This document shows, piece after piece, positions 1-8,427 of a DNA stretch of 64,000 nt. The first letter of the stretch is position 1; each line of letters starts with the position of its first letter. Source of the stretch: CAYOOP01 sp964405685. GTDB taxonomy: Bacteria > Pseudomonadota > Alphaproteobacteria > Rickettsiales > SXRF01. The translations under genes were made by a program, and so were the position numbers. A model generated the notes under the pieces. That model saw only the letters and a list, made by a program, of their open reading frames with translations, had not been told where the DNA came from and did not search any database. Location of the stretch: NCBI GenBank assembly GCA_964405685.1, contig CAYOOP010000003.1, positions 124,001 to 188,000 on the forward strand. Direction: 5' to 3'.

Positions 1-876
1 TAGCGAGCGCAACCACAGCTCAGACACCAAGAAATTATGATTCAAACGCAATTGCAACGTTTGCACCCACTCGTCCCAGCAGTGCGGTATATCGAATATC
101 ACATAGGCGTATTGCGTGCGCAGCGCCTTGACAAGGTCTTGGATGGTCTTGGGGTTGACACTCGGGAAAAAACGCAACTCACTGGGTGCCGCAATCACTT
201 TCAAATGCTTGCTGTAAGGCGAGGCCATTTTGTTGACGAGCGACACGTCAATCCCGCGATCTGGGTATTCGAGTAGCTCTTTAATACCGTAGCGCGATTG
301 AATGTTCAGATAGCGCGCGATCATCCCAAACTGATAGTCGAGGTCCACAAGCACGGTCGGTTTTTGATAGGTCTCCGCCAGTGCATAGGCCACGTTAAGC
401 GCTACCGTACTGCTGCCATTGCCAGAAGCGGCACCGTAAAAACTAATCGCAAACCCTTCGGGTCCGCGCACTTCGTGCGTAAAGGCTGCGGGCTTGATGC
501 GTGCGGTGCTCGAGGCTTGCTGCAATGATTGCTGCATGGCAGAGAGATCAACCGGATAAGCAAAATATTCGACAATGCCGCGTTTAATCAGTTCGCGGTA
601 AAACCCAACGTCGTTAATTTCACCGGCAACCACCACGCACACCGACGGATCACATACTTCGGCGAGTGCATCTAAATCGGGCAGTACATCCTGTCCGCGC
701 TTGCCGATGTCGACCACCAAATACTGCGGCGTTCTTCCTTGCGCGCTGATGGCCACTGCTGCGGCAGCGGTGCTTTCGTGAATGTGGATATCGGAAATGA
801 GGAGGGCCTTAGAGAGGGTATCGGCAGAAACGCCCTTGTGCGTATCGGCATGGATGAGCATCAAATCATGCGACAT
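1..876 (-). CDS. cpaE: CpaE/TadZ-like Flp pilus assembly ATPase (partial, C-terminus off the window)
   Basis: The reverse strand reads continuously from an ATG at 876 to the left edge (292 codons, no stop). A receiver-like N-terminal half of about 130 residues is followed by a ParA/MinD-like half with FYGAASGNGSSTVALN near residue 146, VLVDLDYQFG near 176 and YVIFDIPH near 262. CpaE/TadZ proteins direct Flp pilus assembly to the cell pole. The deviant Walker A has no lysine at the usual GKS/T position (GNGSST), as in other TadZ-type proteins whose P-loops are degenerate; ATP hydrolysis may be weak or absent. GGAGAG lies just upstream of the ATG, and the start is 9 bp past the cpaD stop, so it is the last visible gene of a cpaBCDE operon. 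cpaF and the tad genes would be expected to the left. Confidence 0.85.
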   Translation of the reverse strand, partial: MSHDLMLIHADTHKGVSADTLSKALLISDIHIHESTAAAAVAISAQGRTPQYLVVDIGKRGQDVLPDLDALAEVCDPSVCVVVAGEINDVGFYRELIKRGIVEYFAYPVDLSAMQQSLQQASSTARIKPAAFTHEVRGPEGFAISFYGAASGNGSSTVALNVAYALAETYQKPTVLVDLDYQFGMIARYLNIQSRYGIKELLEYPDRGIDVSLVNKMASPYSKHLKVIAAPSELRFFPSVNPKTIQDLVKALRTQYAYVIFDIPHCWDEWVQTLQLRLNHNFLVSELWLRSL

Positions 877-885
877 CGGGCTCTC

Positions 886-1467
886 CTAACGGGATGCGGA
901 TGAAGACGATGCGCTCACACTGCCCTCGCTTAATTTTTGTGCGCCTGATTGGTAGGATTCCACAACGCCAACAGCTTTTTTGCCGTCGCTTAAACCCGTG
1001 GGGCCGGGGTTGGTGAGTTGCTTGCTGTCATTAATCATCCGTACGGTGTTGTAGGACACCGCGCAACCGACGTTTTGGCTCGGAAGATTGTTGACATTGT
1101 GAGAGGTATCCACCACGCGCTGATCGCAATCGGCGGCGGTGGTTCTGACATAAGAAAGAATCGCCATATCGCCACCCGCATCAGCGGCGGCGGCCGTAAA
1201 AGGAATGCGCGCGCTACGCAGCGATTTTTCGGCAGCGGTGCAGGCGGCAGAAGGCTTCGCGCATTGCAACACGACATTAGCAGGAGCGTCACGCTTGACC
1301 CAATTCATCAATTCTTTGGAGGAGGCGGCACTAACAAGCGGTACGCTCACCACTTCACGCGATTGTTGCATCAGCGATTCAGGCCCGTCATAGGTTTTGG
1401 CCTGGTGGGGCGAAGGTAGGCACCCAACGAGGAGCAATACGAGCGGGGATATGCGTACAACGTTCAT
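886..1467 (-). CDS. cpaD: CpaD-like Flp pilus assembly lipoprotein
   Basis: This 193-residue protein begins with a lipoprotein signal (MNVVRISPLVLLLVGC, probable lipobox LVGC at residues 13-16). It ends with the CpaD-type stretch NLPSQNVGCAVSYN followed by VRMINDSKQLTNP, which resembles the conserved C-terminal region of CpaD (N..N.GCA......MV.DP.DL). CpaD is an outer-membrane-associated component that works with the CpaC secretin in Flp/Tad pilus biogenesis. The gene lies 4 bp downstream of cpaC and 9 bp upstream of cpaE on the same strand, so it is clearly part of one operon. The last about 12 residues are serine-rich. Confidence 0.85.
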   Translation of the reverse strand: MNVVRISPLVLLLVGCLPSPHQAKTYDGPESLMQQSREVVSVPLVSAASSKELMNWVKRDAPANVVLQCAKPSAACTAAEKSLRSARIPFTAAAADAGGDMAILSYVRTTAADCDQRVVDTSHNVNNLPSQNVGCAVSYNTVRMINDSKQLTNPGPTGLSDGKKAVGVVESYQSGAQKLSEGSVSASSSSASR

Positions 1468-1471
1468 TTCA

Positions 1472-2920
1472 TTACTCCGTCATGAAGCCCGCCGGGCCTT
1501 CCAGGCGCGGCGTGTTTTCAGGGTTAGGTGTTCCGCTAATGTTGCCATAGAACAGCATATCCATTTGCGTTGGCGCGACAAAATTATCGGTCGGCAATTT
1601 GACATCCGCGCTTTTAACGGGGTCAACAATGTAAGGGGTTACGGCAATCACCAGTTCGGATTCATTGCGTTGGAACTCGGTGCTTCTAAACAAGGCACCG
1701 ATAACAGGGAGTTCTTTAACGCCTGGGAGTTGATCCACACTCGCGCGCGTTTCATCTTTGAGCAAGCCGGCGATCATGAAACTTTCGCCTGGTGCCAATT
1801 CCACGGTGGTTTTCGCGCGGCGGGTGGTGAGTGCCGGAACGACGAACCCGGAAATTGTCACCGAGTTGGCGCTGTCGAGCGCCGATACTTCAGGCTGTAC
1901 TTCAATGCGCAGACGGTCCGGCGTTAGCACGTAGGGCTTGAATTTCACGGAAACACCGAAGGGTTTGTATTCAACCGTAATCGTACTACCGCCGCCAGAG
2001 CCCGGCTGCGGTGTGGGTACAGGAATCTCTCCGCCTGCCAGGAACTCTGCCTCTTCACCCGAGATGGCAACGAGGTTGGGTTCAGCGAGCAATTTAAACA
2101 AACCATCGCTTTCGAGCGATTTAATCAAGGTGTCAACCGTGGTACCACCATGCGTCCAGCCAAACCGTGTAAATCCGCGAGTGCCGCCGTCAGGAGCAAT
2201 TTTGTAGGCACCGTCAGAATCCGTAAGGAAGCGTTCTATCCCAGAGCCTATACCCAATTGATAGAAGAAACCACCCGGGCTGCCGAAGGTGCTCCAATCG
2301 AAGCCGAGCTGCTTAAGTGCGCTACGCTGGACTTCACCAACGCGCACGCGCAACATCACTTGTTGGCTGGAAGCCACTTGCAGGAAGTTCAAAATTTGCG
2401 GATGACTATCGCTAGAGCCACTGCCGGTGGAAAGGGCGGAGGCTTGCGCGGCGGTGGTTGCCGAACTGCCACTGCTTTTGATAAAGGCTTCGGTCACTTG
2501 CACCGCGCGATCAGCGACCATGGCGCTGCTGACTTTGCCGGTAAGCGCAACCTTCGTGTTGACCATTTCGATTCCGATGTTTTCGCCGGAGATGAATTCT
2601 TTAAGCGCTTTGCGAATGGCAGGAAGGTCGTAGCCGACCGTGACAGTATACGTATCGAGCACTTTGCCATCTTTGGTCAGCGCCCGCACCGTGGTTTGCC
2701 CCATCGATTTACCGATGATAGTCAGTTGGCGTGTACCATGCGCATAAACATCGGCAATTTCTGGATTGGCCACCACCACTTCGCCCATGTCGGTATTGAA
2801 CTCGAACAATTGGGAACGGTTGGCAGCAATGGTAATATCCTTAGCCGCGGCGGCAGAAACGATGCAGCTGGTGCAAAGGAACCAAGTGAGTGCAGCGGTT
2901 CGAAGCGAAAATATCTTCAT
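1472..2920 (-). CDS. cpaC: CpaC/RcpA Flp pilus outer-membrane secretin
   Basis: A 482-residue secretin with an N-terminal signal peptide (to about AAAAKD, residue 27). A pilus-type N domain follows (residues about 28-100, with GEVVVANPEIADVYA), then a BON-like segment (100-160) and the secretin core (about 185-440). The core carries LRVRVGEVQRSALKQLGFDW, LLAEPNLVAISGEEAEF, GGEIPVP and the terminal ELVIAVTPYIVDP. The multimer forms the outer-membrane channel through which the Flp pilus is extruded. Its ATG overlaps the cpaB stop (ATGA), indicating translational coupling. This is the first of two secretins in the window; the other, at 23160, is unrelated in architecture. Confidence 0.93.
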   Translation of the reverse strand: MKIFSLRTAALTWFLCTSCIVSAAAAKDITIAANRSQLFEFNTDMGEVVVANPEIADVYAHGTRQLTIIGKSMGQTTVRALTKDGKVLDTYTVTVGYDLPAIRKALKEFISGENIGIEMVNTKVALTGKVSSAMVADRAVQVTEAFIKSSGSSATTAAQASALSTGSGSSDSHPQILNFLQVASSQQVMLRVRVGEVQRSALKQLGFDWSTFGSPGGFFYQLGIGSGIERFLTDSDGAYKIAPDGGTRGFTRFGWTHGGTTVDTLIKSLESDGLFKLLAEPNLVAISGEEAEFLAGGEIPVPTPQPGSGGGSTITVEYKPFGVSVKFKPYVLTPDRLRIEVQPEVSALDSANSVTISGFVVPALTTRRAKTTVELAPGESFMIAGLLKDETRASVDQLPGVKELPVIGALFRSTEFQRNESELVIAVTPYIVDPVKSADVKLPTDNFVAPTQMDMLFYGNISGTPNPENTPRLEGPAGFMTE

Positions 2921-3756
2921 GGTTGTGGCTCACTGGTGGTCGTTAATGCGGGGGGTTGTTGAACGGAGGTGCTAAGTGACGTACCGCGCACGATCAACAC
3001 GCCACCGGTTCGCATGGGACCTTGATCGGGTTGCAGCTTGCTTAAATCAGGAAGCGTTGTCGGCGCGGCGTTGGTGGCCTCATCGCTATCTTTCAACGAG
3101 CGCAGCGCAATTGCCATCGTGCCACGTTTTTCAGCGAGCTTGATTTTTTGCGCCTCGTCCGCACTCACTTCGAGTGTCAAATTAGACGGCGATTCGTTGC
3201 CATTTTTATTGGGTCCCGCCTGGCGCAAATTCGTTGCAAGCACCTTAATGTTAGAGAGCAACACTTCGGTGGCATTGGGCGAGCCTTCGCCGTTTGCTGT
3301 GTGAGTGACGAGCACGTCCACGCGATCACCAGGGAAGATGTAGCCCGCAACACCCGAGATCGCATCCACTGACAAAGTTACTGCGCGCATGCCTTTGCCT
3401 AAGGCTGCAGCGAGGAAGTTACCATCATTCGGATTGCCGAGCTTGCTGGTAATTAGTGGTTCGCGTTCTTGAAAATCGGAGCGCGCCACCATACCAACGA
3501 TATTGGTCGCATCCGCGCCGGCAACTACAAAGCCATCCAGTAGCAAATGTTGTGGCCAAGGTTGTTTATCAACCATCTCTTCCGTAATCACGGTACCAAT
3601 TTGAATCGGCTGTTTGGCAACCAGGACATCTACAACGCTAATGGCTTGTTGTGTGGGGGCAACTTGTTGCGGCGTGCTCTTTCCGGCTAGTTGTAAGGAA
3701 GCGTACCCCGCCACCAACGCAAAGAGAACAATAGCACCTAAAACAACAAAACGCAT
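2917..3756 (-). CDS. cpaB: CpaB Flp pilus assembly protein (SAF domain)
   Basis: The protein starts with a single membrane anchor (VVLGAIVLFALVAGYASLQL). An SAF-like domain follows (about residues 45-110: VLVAKQPIQIGTVITEEMV, DFQEREPLITSKLG), then the CpaB/RcpC segment GMRAVTLSVDAISGVAGYIF with PGDRVDVLVTH. CpaB is a periplasmic/inner-membrane accessory factor of Flp pilus biogenesis. I prefer the ATG at 3756; a TTG at 3774 would add six residues, and neither has a good Shine-Dalgarno. It is the first gene of the cpaBCDE operon, and a plausible promoter lies at 3796-3824. The C-terminus is low complexity (Ser/Thr/Pro/Gln). Confidence 0.9.
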   Translation of the reverse strand: MRFVVLGAIVLFALVAGYASLQLAGKSTPQQVAPTQQAISVVDVLVAKQPIQIGTVITEEMVDKQPWPQHLLLDGFVVAGADATNIVGMVARSDFQEREPLITSKLGNPNDGNFLAAALGKGMRAVTLSVDAISGVAGYIFPGDRVDVLVTHTANGEGSPNATEVLLSNIKVLATNLRQAGPNKNGNESPSNLTLEVSADEAQKIKLAEKRGTMAIALRSLKDSDEATNAAPTTLPDLSKLQPDQGPMRTGGVLIVRGTSLSTSVQQPPALTTTSEPQP

Positions 3757-3795
3757 AAGACTATGAAATTCCAAGAGGATTAATTTAATATCGCG

Positions 3796-3824
3796 ACTTT
3801 ACACTACAATGTATGAAAAATCAA
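3796..3824 (-). promoter_or_regulatory. Candidate sigma-70 promoter for the cpa operon
   Basis: On the minus strand TTGATT (3824-3819) is followed after exactly 17 bp by TAAAGT (3801-3796), about 40 bp upstream of the cpaB ATG, in an AT-rich 95-bp gap between the pilus genes and the glycosyltransferase gene. It is a consensus match only; no transcription start is known. Confidence 0.4.
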
Positions 3825-3851
3825 TTAATAGATTGAGGGGTGTTTTTAATC

Positions 3852-4958
3852 TTAAAATCCCCACCCCCCCCCTCTAAATTGCACCGCAAACGCAATTTGC
3901 AAAATAAATTGCCCCATGGCTAATGCTCCCAAGAGTACGCCGATAGATGAAACGCCTCCTTTTCGCTTTGCCGCGATAAAAAAAAGTGGCGCGAACAAGC
4001 ACGGCAGCAACACCATATCGTAACGCACTACGCTACGCCAAAATGGTGCATAGTGCGAAATGGCAAGCAGCGAAAGCATGGACACGGCAAGCAGCGTTTG
4101 CTTCTTATACAAAAACCAAGCCGCCGCGGCGATGAGAAAAACCAAATAAACCACTGGCAGAAACGCCATCTGTAAATAATCAATCCATTCGCTACGTGCG
4201 CTGTGCTGCGGCAGATGAATGAATGCATTCAACGTATACCTCAAGCCGTCGATCATGGTGCCGCCTGAAAAAAACATTTTCTGCGCTTCTATGAAAAACA
4301 GCATATTGCCGGTGATATAGTAATTAAGGTAGAGCCACCCTGCAGCCGCTACCAATGCCACAGAAGCGATTAACCGCCCCAGGGGTAGCCACGCAAGCAG
4401 TGCATAGCCGGTGATGCGAATCCACGGCAAACAAAAGAGCAACACAATTTGTGTGAGCTGCGATTTTTTGTTTTCCGGGTGAAGAATGGCGAGCCACAAA
4501 ATGCCCCAAAGCACGCACATGAAGAGTGCATCCGTATAGACAGAAAAAATCACATAGCTTGTGGGTGCTGTCAGTGTAACGATAAAAAACAATACCTGCG
4601 ACGTAAGCCCCAAAAGCGTGGATAAAAGTTCGACCGCAAGCACCAACGCTACAAAATACGTAACGATGTTGATGACGATAGCGGTGGTGTTAAAATCAAG
4701 GGGCGATAGCCACGCTACCGCTTCTATAAGCAGTGAGTATCCAGGTGGAAATGCAAACACCTTAAAGCCCTGTTGAATATAAGGGCTATACCAATGCTCG
4801 GCAATTTGGATGTACCAATAAGCGTCCCACTGAATCCATGAACGCAGCCAATTAGGATCAAAAAACCCGCCGGTGAGTGTAAAAAATACCAGCATCCATA
4901 CCACGTATAACGCGGCATATTTTGCAAGCCTGGGTCTGAAACTTCCAGCTATCTCCAT
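3852..4958 (-). CDS. Multi-pass membrane glycosyltransferase, PIG-V/GT-C type
   Basis: A 368-residue protein with roughly 9-10 hydrophobic segments. The N-terminal loop WDAYWYIQIAEHWY and the following FAFPPGYSLLIE and SVYTDALFM resemble GT-C mannosyltransferases of the PIG-V type (W-D-x-x-W-Y, F-P-x-Y-P-L, Y-x-E/D-A-L-F). Such enzymes use polyprenyl-linked sugars at the outer face of the membrane; the acceptor cannot be told from sequence. The final residues RGGGWGF are encoded by a run of nine G on the coding strand (C at 3864-3872), so the C-terminus could vary by slippage. It stands alone between the cpa operon and nadK, 6 bp downstream of nadK on the same strand. Confidence 0.6.
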   Translation of the reverse strand: MEIAGSFRPRLAKYAALYVVWMLVFFTLTGGFFDPNWLRSWIQWDAYWYIQIAEHWYSPYIQQGFKVFAFPPGYSLLIEAVAWLSPLDFNTTAIVINIVTYFVALVLAVELLSTLLGLTSQVLFFIVTLTAPTSYVIFSVYTDALFMCVLWGILWLAILHPENKKSQLTQIVLLFCLPWIRITGYALLAWLPLGRLIASVALVAAAGWLYLNYYITGNMLFFIEAQKMFFSGGTMIDGLRYTLNAFIHLPQHSARSEWIDYLQMAFLPVVYLVFLIAAAAWFLYKKQTLLAVSMLSLLAISHYAPFWRSVVRYDMVLLPCLFAPLFFIAAKRKGGVSSIGVLLGALAMGQFILQIAFAVQFRGGGWGF

Positions 4959-4964
4959 GACAAT

Positions 4965-5756
4965 TTATCCGCTGATAAATTGTTCTTTGATGGTGCGTTC
5001 TTCCAGATTGCGCTCCAAGTCGAACAGAAGTTTCACCCCAAAGCGCCGTTGCTCACTCACGGCGATCGCTACCACATCGCGAATCTCAGTAAAGTCTGCC
5101 ACCGCACTTACCGGGCGTTTTTTGGGTTCCAGTATGTCGAAATTGATCGTCGCACTGTGTGGCAGCAGCGCGCCCTTCCAGCGGCGCGGGCGGAAAGGAA
5201 CGAGCGGCGTCAGTGCAATCACATTTGCGCCGAAGGGAATAATCGGGCCGCCGGCAGAGAAATTATACGCCGTGCTGCCGGCCGCGGTTGCGACCAGAAC
5301 ACCGTCGCAAATCAATTCTTTGAGGCGTACCACATGGTCGACGGTTACGCGGATTTTGGCCGCTTGCCGGCTTTCACGGAACAGTGACACTTCATTAAAC
5401 GCAATCGCCTGCGAAATTTTGCCATTTTCTTTTTTGGCGAACATGTGGAGTGGGTAGAGCGTTGCAGGTCTCGCGTTTTCAATGCGCTCAATCACGCTGT
5501 CTAAATCATAATCATTCAGCAAAAAACCGACGGTGCCGCAGTTCATGCCGTAAAACGCGACTTTCTTTTTCATGTATTTATGGAGCGTTTGTAGCATGAA
5601 GCCGTCCCCACCCAGCACCAGCACCACATGCGGCGGGTTCTTGCGCGTATTGATAGGCACAAAAGGATGGGAGTGCATTAATTTTTTATAGGCCTCTTGC
5701 GCTTTTGGTGTTGAATCAGCAACACAGGCTATTCGTAAGTTTTTCATATAAAGCAA
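4965..5756 (-). CDS. nadK: NAD kinase
   Basis: A 263-residue ATP-NAD kinase, which makes NADP from NAD. The diagnostic GGDGFML lies near residue 49, followed by YGMNCGTVGFL, FNEVSL and DGVLVATAAGSTAYNFSAGG (ATP and NAD binding loops); the family is usually 250-300 residues. A TTG at 5756 and an ATG at 5747 are both possible. AAGGA at 5775-5771 is 14 bp from the TTG and 23 bp from the ATG, so the TTG is slightly favoured. The gene is followed 6 bp later by the glycosyltransferase gene and preceded by a palindromic repeat. Confidence 0.93.
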   Translation of the reverse strand: MLYMKNLRIACVADSTPKAQEAYKKLMHSHPFVPINTRKNPPHVVLVLGGDGFMLQTLHKYMKKKVAFYGMNCGTVGFLLNDYDLDSVIERIENARPATLYPLHMFAKKENGKISQAIAFNEVSLFRESRQAAKIRVTVDHVVRLKELICDGVLVATAAGSTAYNFSAGGPIIPFGANVIALTPLVPFRPRRWKGALLPHSATINFDILEPKKRPVSAVADFTEIRDVVAIAVSEQRRFGVKLLFDLERNLEERTIKEQFISG

Positions 5757-5867
5757 TGTATTATTATTGGTCCTTTTTGCGTCTCATGAGCAAGGCGCTA
5801 GAAGCAATAGTAAACGAAGCTGCGTTTCAAGCAAGCTCTAAAATAGTTAATTTATTAATTCCTACCC

Positions 5868-5951
5868 GTCATCCTCGAACGAGCTTAGCGAGTTCGGGGA
5901 TCTCTTCCATTTTACCAGATCCCCGCCCGGCATTCGCCGCGCGAGGATGAC
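5868..5951. repeat. Two-hairpin palindromic repeat (GTCAT...ATGAC family), copy 1
   Basis: An 84-bp unit beginning GTCATCCTCGAAC and ending GCGAGGATGAC. The left hairpin (CGAAC...GTTCG) ends in GGGGATCT, a spacer of about 13 bp follows, and the right hairpin starts AGATCCCC. Both outer ends are GTCAT inverted. It sits in the gap between nadK and the small gene at 5958 and has no coding role. Confidence 0.85.
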
Positions 5952-5957
5952 GCAAGC

Positions 5958-6314
5958 CTAATACTCATCCCATGCTTTTTGATTTTGGGGTGCGGCCACA
6001 GGTTCGGCCACGGCTCCCGTACCACCGTTCATCACGCGGTAGAGCGATTCGATTTCCGCCCGCACTTCCGTTGGCGGCTCGCCCTTGCCGGCTGCCACCA
6101 CGGAGCCGAAATCGCTCGGGTTGAACGGATTGCCGGAGCGAATCGCTTCTTGCATGTTGAGGAATTCTTTGACGGTCAGCTTGAGGTACGAATAGATGCG
6201 ATCACCAAAGGTATTCTTACCTTGCATGAGAATGACGAAGGCTTCATTCAGCAGCTTAGGATCAAAGCCGCTACCGCCCGCGCCGATTGCTTTTGCATTC
6301 CATTGTGTCGTCAT
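5958..6314 (-). CDS. Small conserved-looking protein of unknown function
   Basis: A 118-residue soluble protein from an ATG at 6314 (a GTG at 6317 is an alternative). Visible features are an N-terminal glycine-rich patch (AIGAGGSGFDPKLLNEAF), a probably helical middle (NTFGDRIYSYLKLTVKEFL) and an Ala/Pro-rich tail ending QKAWDEY. I recognise no family. Codon use resembles the neighbours and the reading frame abuts the palindromic repeat at its 3' side, which supports a real gene. It is on the same strand as the even smaller gene at 6412; the two may form a unit. Confidence 0.5.
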   Translation of the reverse strand: MTTQWNAKAIGAGGSGFDPKLLNEAFVILMQGKNTFGDRIYSYLKLTVKEFLNMQEAIRSGNPFNPSDFGSVVAAGKGEPPTEVRAEIESLYRVMNGGTGAVAEPVAAPQNQKAWDEY

Positions 6315-6411
6315 CACGCCATGTACACTTTAAATACTGCCGCCATTTGAGCATATTATTCTGGCACAGATTTCGATATAAAACAAGATATTGTTTAGCA
6401 AAAGGTTAATT

Positions 6412-6666
6412 TTAAACGCTTAAGCTAGCGCTCGGACCCGCAGCAATGCTGGGGCTGGTGGTCGCTACCATGTCTCCAGGCGGCGGCAAAACGTTGGTTA
6501 GGCCCTCTTGGGCCGCTGAAACCAGGGCATTAAACTTCTCGGTTACCGCGACTATAGAAAATCCGCTATTCACGAAGTTTAGCATGCTTTGCCCCATTTG
6601 TGGTAAGTTGCCTTGTGACATGGTCGTCCCTGAAAGATCGGCTGGTGTGTTGTTTCCCGTGCTCAT
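6412..6666 (-). CDS. Small protein of unknown function
   Basis: About 84 residues from the ATG at 6666 (MSTGNNTPADLSG...). The open frame extends upstream to 6765, but that part is unlike a normal N-terminus. The middle (MGQSMLNFVNSGFSIVAV) is amphipathic or hydrophobic and the tail is rich in Ser, Ala and Pro. No family is recognised and the ribosome binding site is weak. Support comes only from the open frame and its position next to the gene at 5958 on the same strand. Confidence 0.3.
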   Translation of the reverse strand: MSTGNNTPADLSGTTMSQGNLPQMGQSMLNFVNSGFSIVAVTEKFNALVSAAQEGLTNVLPPPGDMVATTSPSIAAGPSASLSV

Positions 6667-6884
6667 AGTTTCATTAAACCAAAAACAGCCCCGACTCTCA
6701 AGAGACAATACTGTGACAATCGCAAACTTCACGGAACTGCAATCAAACGGTAACAAATCTGTCACAATACCGCGCCAAACCGTCTTCCCACGCGGATTTC
6801 GACGTATTGCTTGACTGAAAAAACAAAAATGATAGGCAGATGCATCACTTAAAACAATAGAGAAACCGGGTACTACAAGGCGCT

Positions 6885-7892
6885 ATGCACACGCTCAATT
6901 CTCTCTGGAAACGCGGCACGGATTTTCTGGGTACGCCGCACGCCATTTTGGGCGGTGCCATGAGCTGGGTGTCCGAGCGCAATTTGGTCGCTTCCCTCTC
7001 CAATGCAGGCGCTTTCGGTGTCATTGCTGCCTCGAGCATGTCGCCCGCGCTGCTTGATGCTGAAATCAAAGCCACGCAAAAGCTGACTCAAAAACCCTTC
7101 GGCGTAAACCTGATTATTATGCACCCGCAACTCGCCGAATTGGTGCAGACCTGCATCAACAACAAGGTATCGCACGTGGTTTTGGCTGGTGGCATCCCCC
7201 GCGCGGAAACCATCGGGCCGATGAAAGACGCCAGCATCAAAGTCATTTGCTTTGCTCCTTCAGCGATGATCGGCAAAAAACTGGTGAAACTCGGTGCCGG
7301 TGCACTCGTTATTGAAGGCATGGAAGCCGGCGGTCACATCGGCCCCGTTTCCACCTCCGTGCTCGCGCAAGAAATCCTGCCTGAAATCCGCGATGTGCCG
7401 GTGTTCGTCGCCGGCGGCATTGGCCGTGGCGAGGCGATTGCGGCCTATCTCGAAATGGGCGCTTCCGGTGTGCAACTCGGCACGCGTTTTGTGTGCGCAG
7501 CTGAGTCTATCGCGCACCCCAATTTCAAGAACCTTTTCGTCAAAAGCAACGCGCGGGATGCGCAGCCGAGTGTGCAGGTAGACCCCGATTTTCCGGTGAT
7601 TCCCGTGCGCGCAATTGAAAACGCGGCGACCGATGAATTTACGCGCTTCCAAATTGAAATGATCGCCAAAGTTAAAAGCGGTGCGCTGGATAAAAAAGAA
7701 GCACAGCTTGCGATCGAACATTTCTGGGCGGGAGCGCTTAGGAAAGCGGTGATTGATGGCGACATTGAGCGCGGTTCGGTGATGGCCGGGCAAAGCGTTG
7801 GCATGGTCAAATCCGTGCAGCCGGTCGCTGAGATTCTGCACGAACTGGTGGCGCAAGCGAATGCGCATCTGGCGCTGAAACGCGCAGCGTGA
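6885..7892 (+). CDS. Nitronate monooxygenase / FabK-like FMN enzyme
   Basis: A 335-residue TIM-barrel flavoprotein of the nitronate monooxygenase (2-nitropropane dioxygenase) family. Recognisable blocks are the N-terminal PHAILGGAMSWVSERNLVAS, EGMEAGGHIGP near residue 146, VFVAGGIGRGEAIAAYL near 172 and GASGVQLGTRFVCA near 190. These are the FMN phosphate and substrate loops shared with FabK enoyl-ACP reductases. Family members oxidise alkyl nitronates; some homologues annotated this way act in fatty acid synthesis, so the exact reaction is open. Its stop overlaps the GTG start of the next gene (GTGA), indicating co-translation with the RodZ-like protein. Confidence 0.85.
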   Translation: MHTLNSLWKRGTDFLGTPHAILGGAMSWVSERNLVASLSNAGAFGVIAASSMSPALLDAEIKATQKLTQKPFGVNLIIMHPQLAELVQTCINNKVSHVVLAGGIPRAETIGPMKDASIKVICFAPSAMIGKKLVKLGAGALVIEGMEAGGHIGPVSTSVLAQEILPEIRDVPVFVAGGIGRGEAIAAYLEMGASGVQLGTRFVCAAESIAHPNFKNLFVKSNARDAQPSVQVDPDFPVIPVRAIENAATDEFTRFQIEMIAKVKSGALDKKEAQLAIEHFWAGALRKAVIDGDIERGSVMAGQSVGMVKSVQPVAEILHELVAQANAHLALKRAA

Positions 7893-8425
7893 ACGGCGAA
7901 GCCCGCCCCTCCTATCTCGAAATTGGCACCCACATTCAACACGTGCGCATCGCGCGCAACGTTTCCACCAAACAATTGGCCGATGCATTGCACATTCGCG
8001 AGCGCTACATCCTCGCCCTCGAAGCCGGCGACATGGAATTGCTGCCGGGCATGGTCTATGCGCGCGGCTATATCGAACGCATTCTCCAATTTTTGGATGC
8101 GGAGGCCGGTGACGTTCTCAAAGAATTCGACGCGGTAACGGATGAGCCCTCCCGAAAACTCTTCCACCTCAACATGCATTGGGGCGATTCGCCGCACCCT
8201 ACGCCGCAATTTGCACTGCTGTGCGCAACCTTAGCGTTGATAATTTTGCTCGCATGGCAGGCGCTTCACCCCAACCGCACCGCATCACTTGTCGATGTTT
8301 ACACACCCGAACCCGAGCGCAGCAACTTCACGCCCACACGCTGCACGCAGGATTCCAAATGGCCGTGTTTCTGGGAGAATTTAGAGCTGTGGTACATCAG
8401 AAACACACAGAAGCATTGGAAATAA
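7889..8425 (+). CDS. RodZ-like protein: HTH_25 domain plus one membrane segment
   Basis: A 178-residue protein from a GTG start. Residues about 10-75 form a RodZ/Cro-like helix-turn-helix (GTHIQHVRIARNVSTKQLAD, IRERYILALEAGDMELLPG, YARGYIERILQFL), and residues about 106-122 are a membrane segment (FALLCATLALIILLAWQAL). RodZ links MreB to the envelope. This version lacks the long periplasmic domain of E. coli RodZ, having only about 55 residues after the membrane segment. Translationally coupled to the upstream flavoenzyme. The stop codon is 3 bp before a palindromic repeat, so the 3' end may have been remodelled by that insertion. Confidence 0.6.
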   Translation: MNGEARPSYLEIGTHIQHVRIARNVSTKQLADALHIRERYILALEAGDMELLPGMVYARGYIERILQFLDAEAGDVLKEFDAVTDEPSRKLFHLNMHWGDSPHPTPQFALLCATLALIILLAWQALHPNRTASLVDVYTPEPERSNFTPTRCTQDSKWPCFWENLELWYIRNTQKHWK

Positions 8426-8427
8426 GC

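Noticed and set aside
2150..2962. A 270-codon plus-strand frame opposite cpaC
   Set aside because: Shadow of a clear secretin gene; no start signal and no recognisable protein features.
6705..6770. CTGTGACAAT and CTGTCACAAT as a long-range operator pair upstream of the nitronate monooxygenase gene
   Set aside because: Only two 10-base matches about 45 bp apart with no known regulator; too weak to list as a site.
7260..7988. Long minus-strand frames (7260-7988 and 7445-8209) opposite the nitronate monooxygenase gene
   Set aside because: Composition typical of antisense reading of a GC-biased gene; the plus-strand protein is a clear family member.
7889..8425. RodZ-like gene considered as truncated by the repeat
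   Set aside because: A shortened C-terminus is plausible, but without relatives I cannot show the missing part, so it is noted in the gene entry rather than called a pseudogene.
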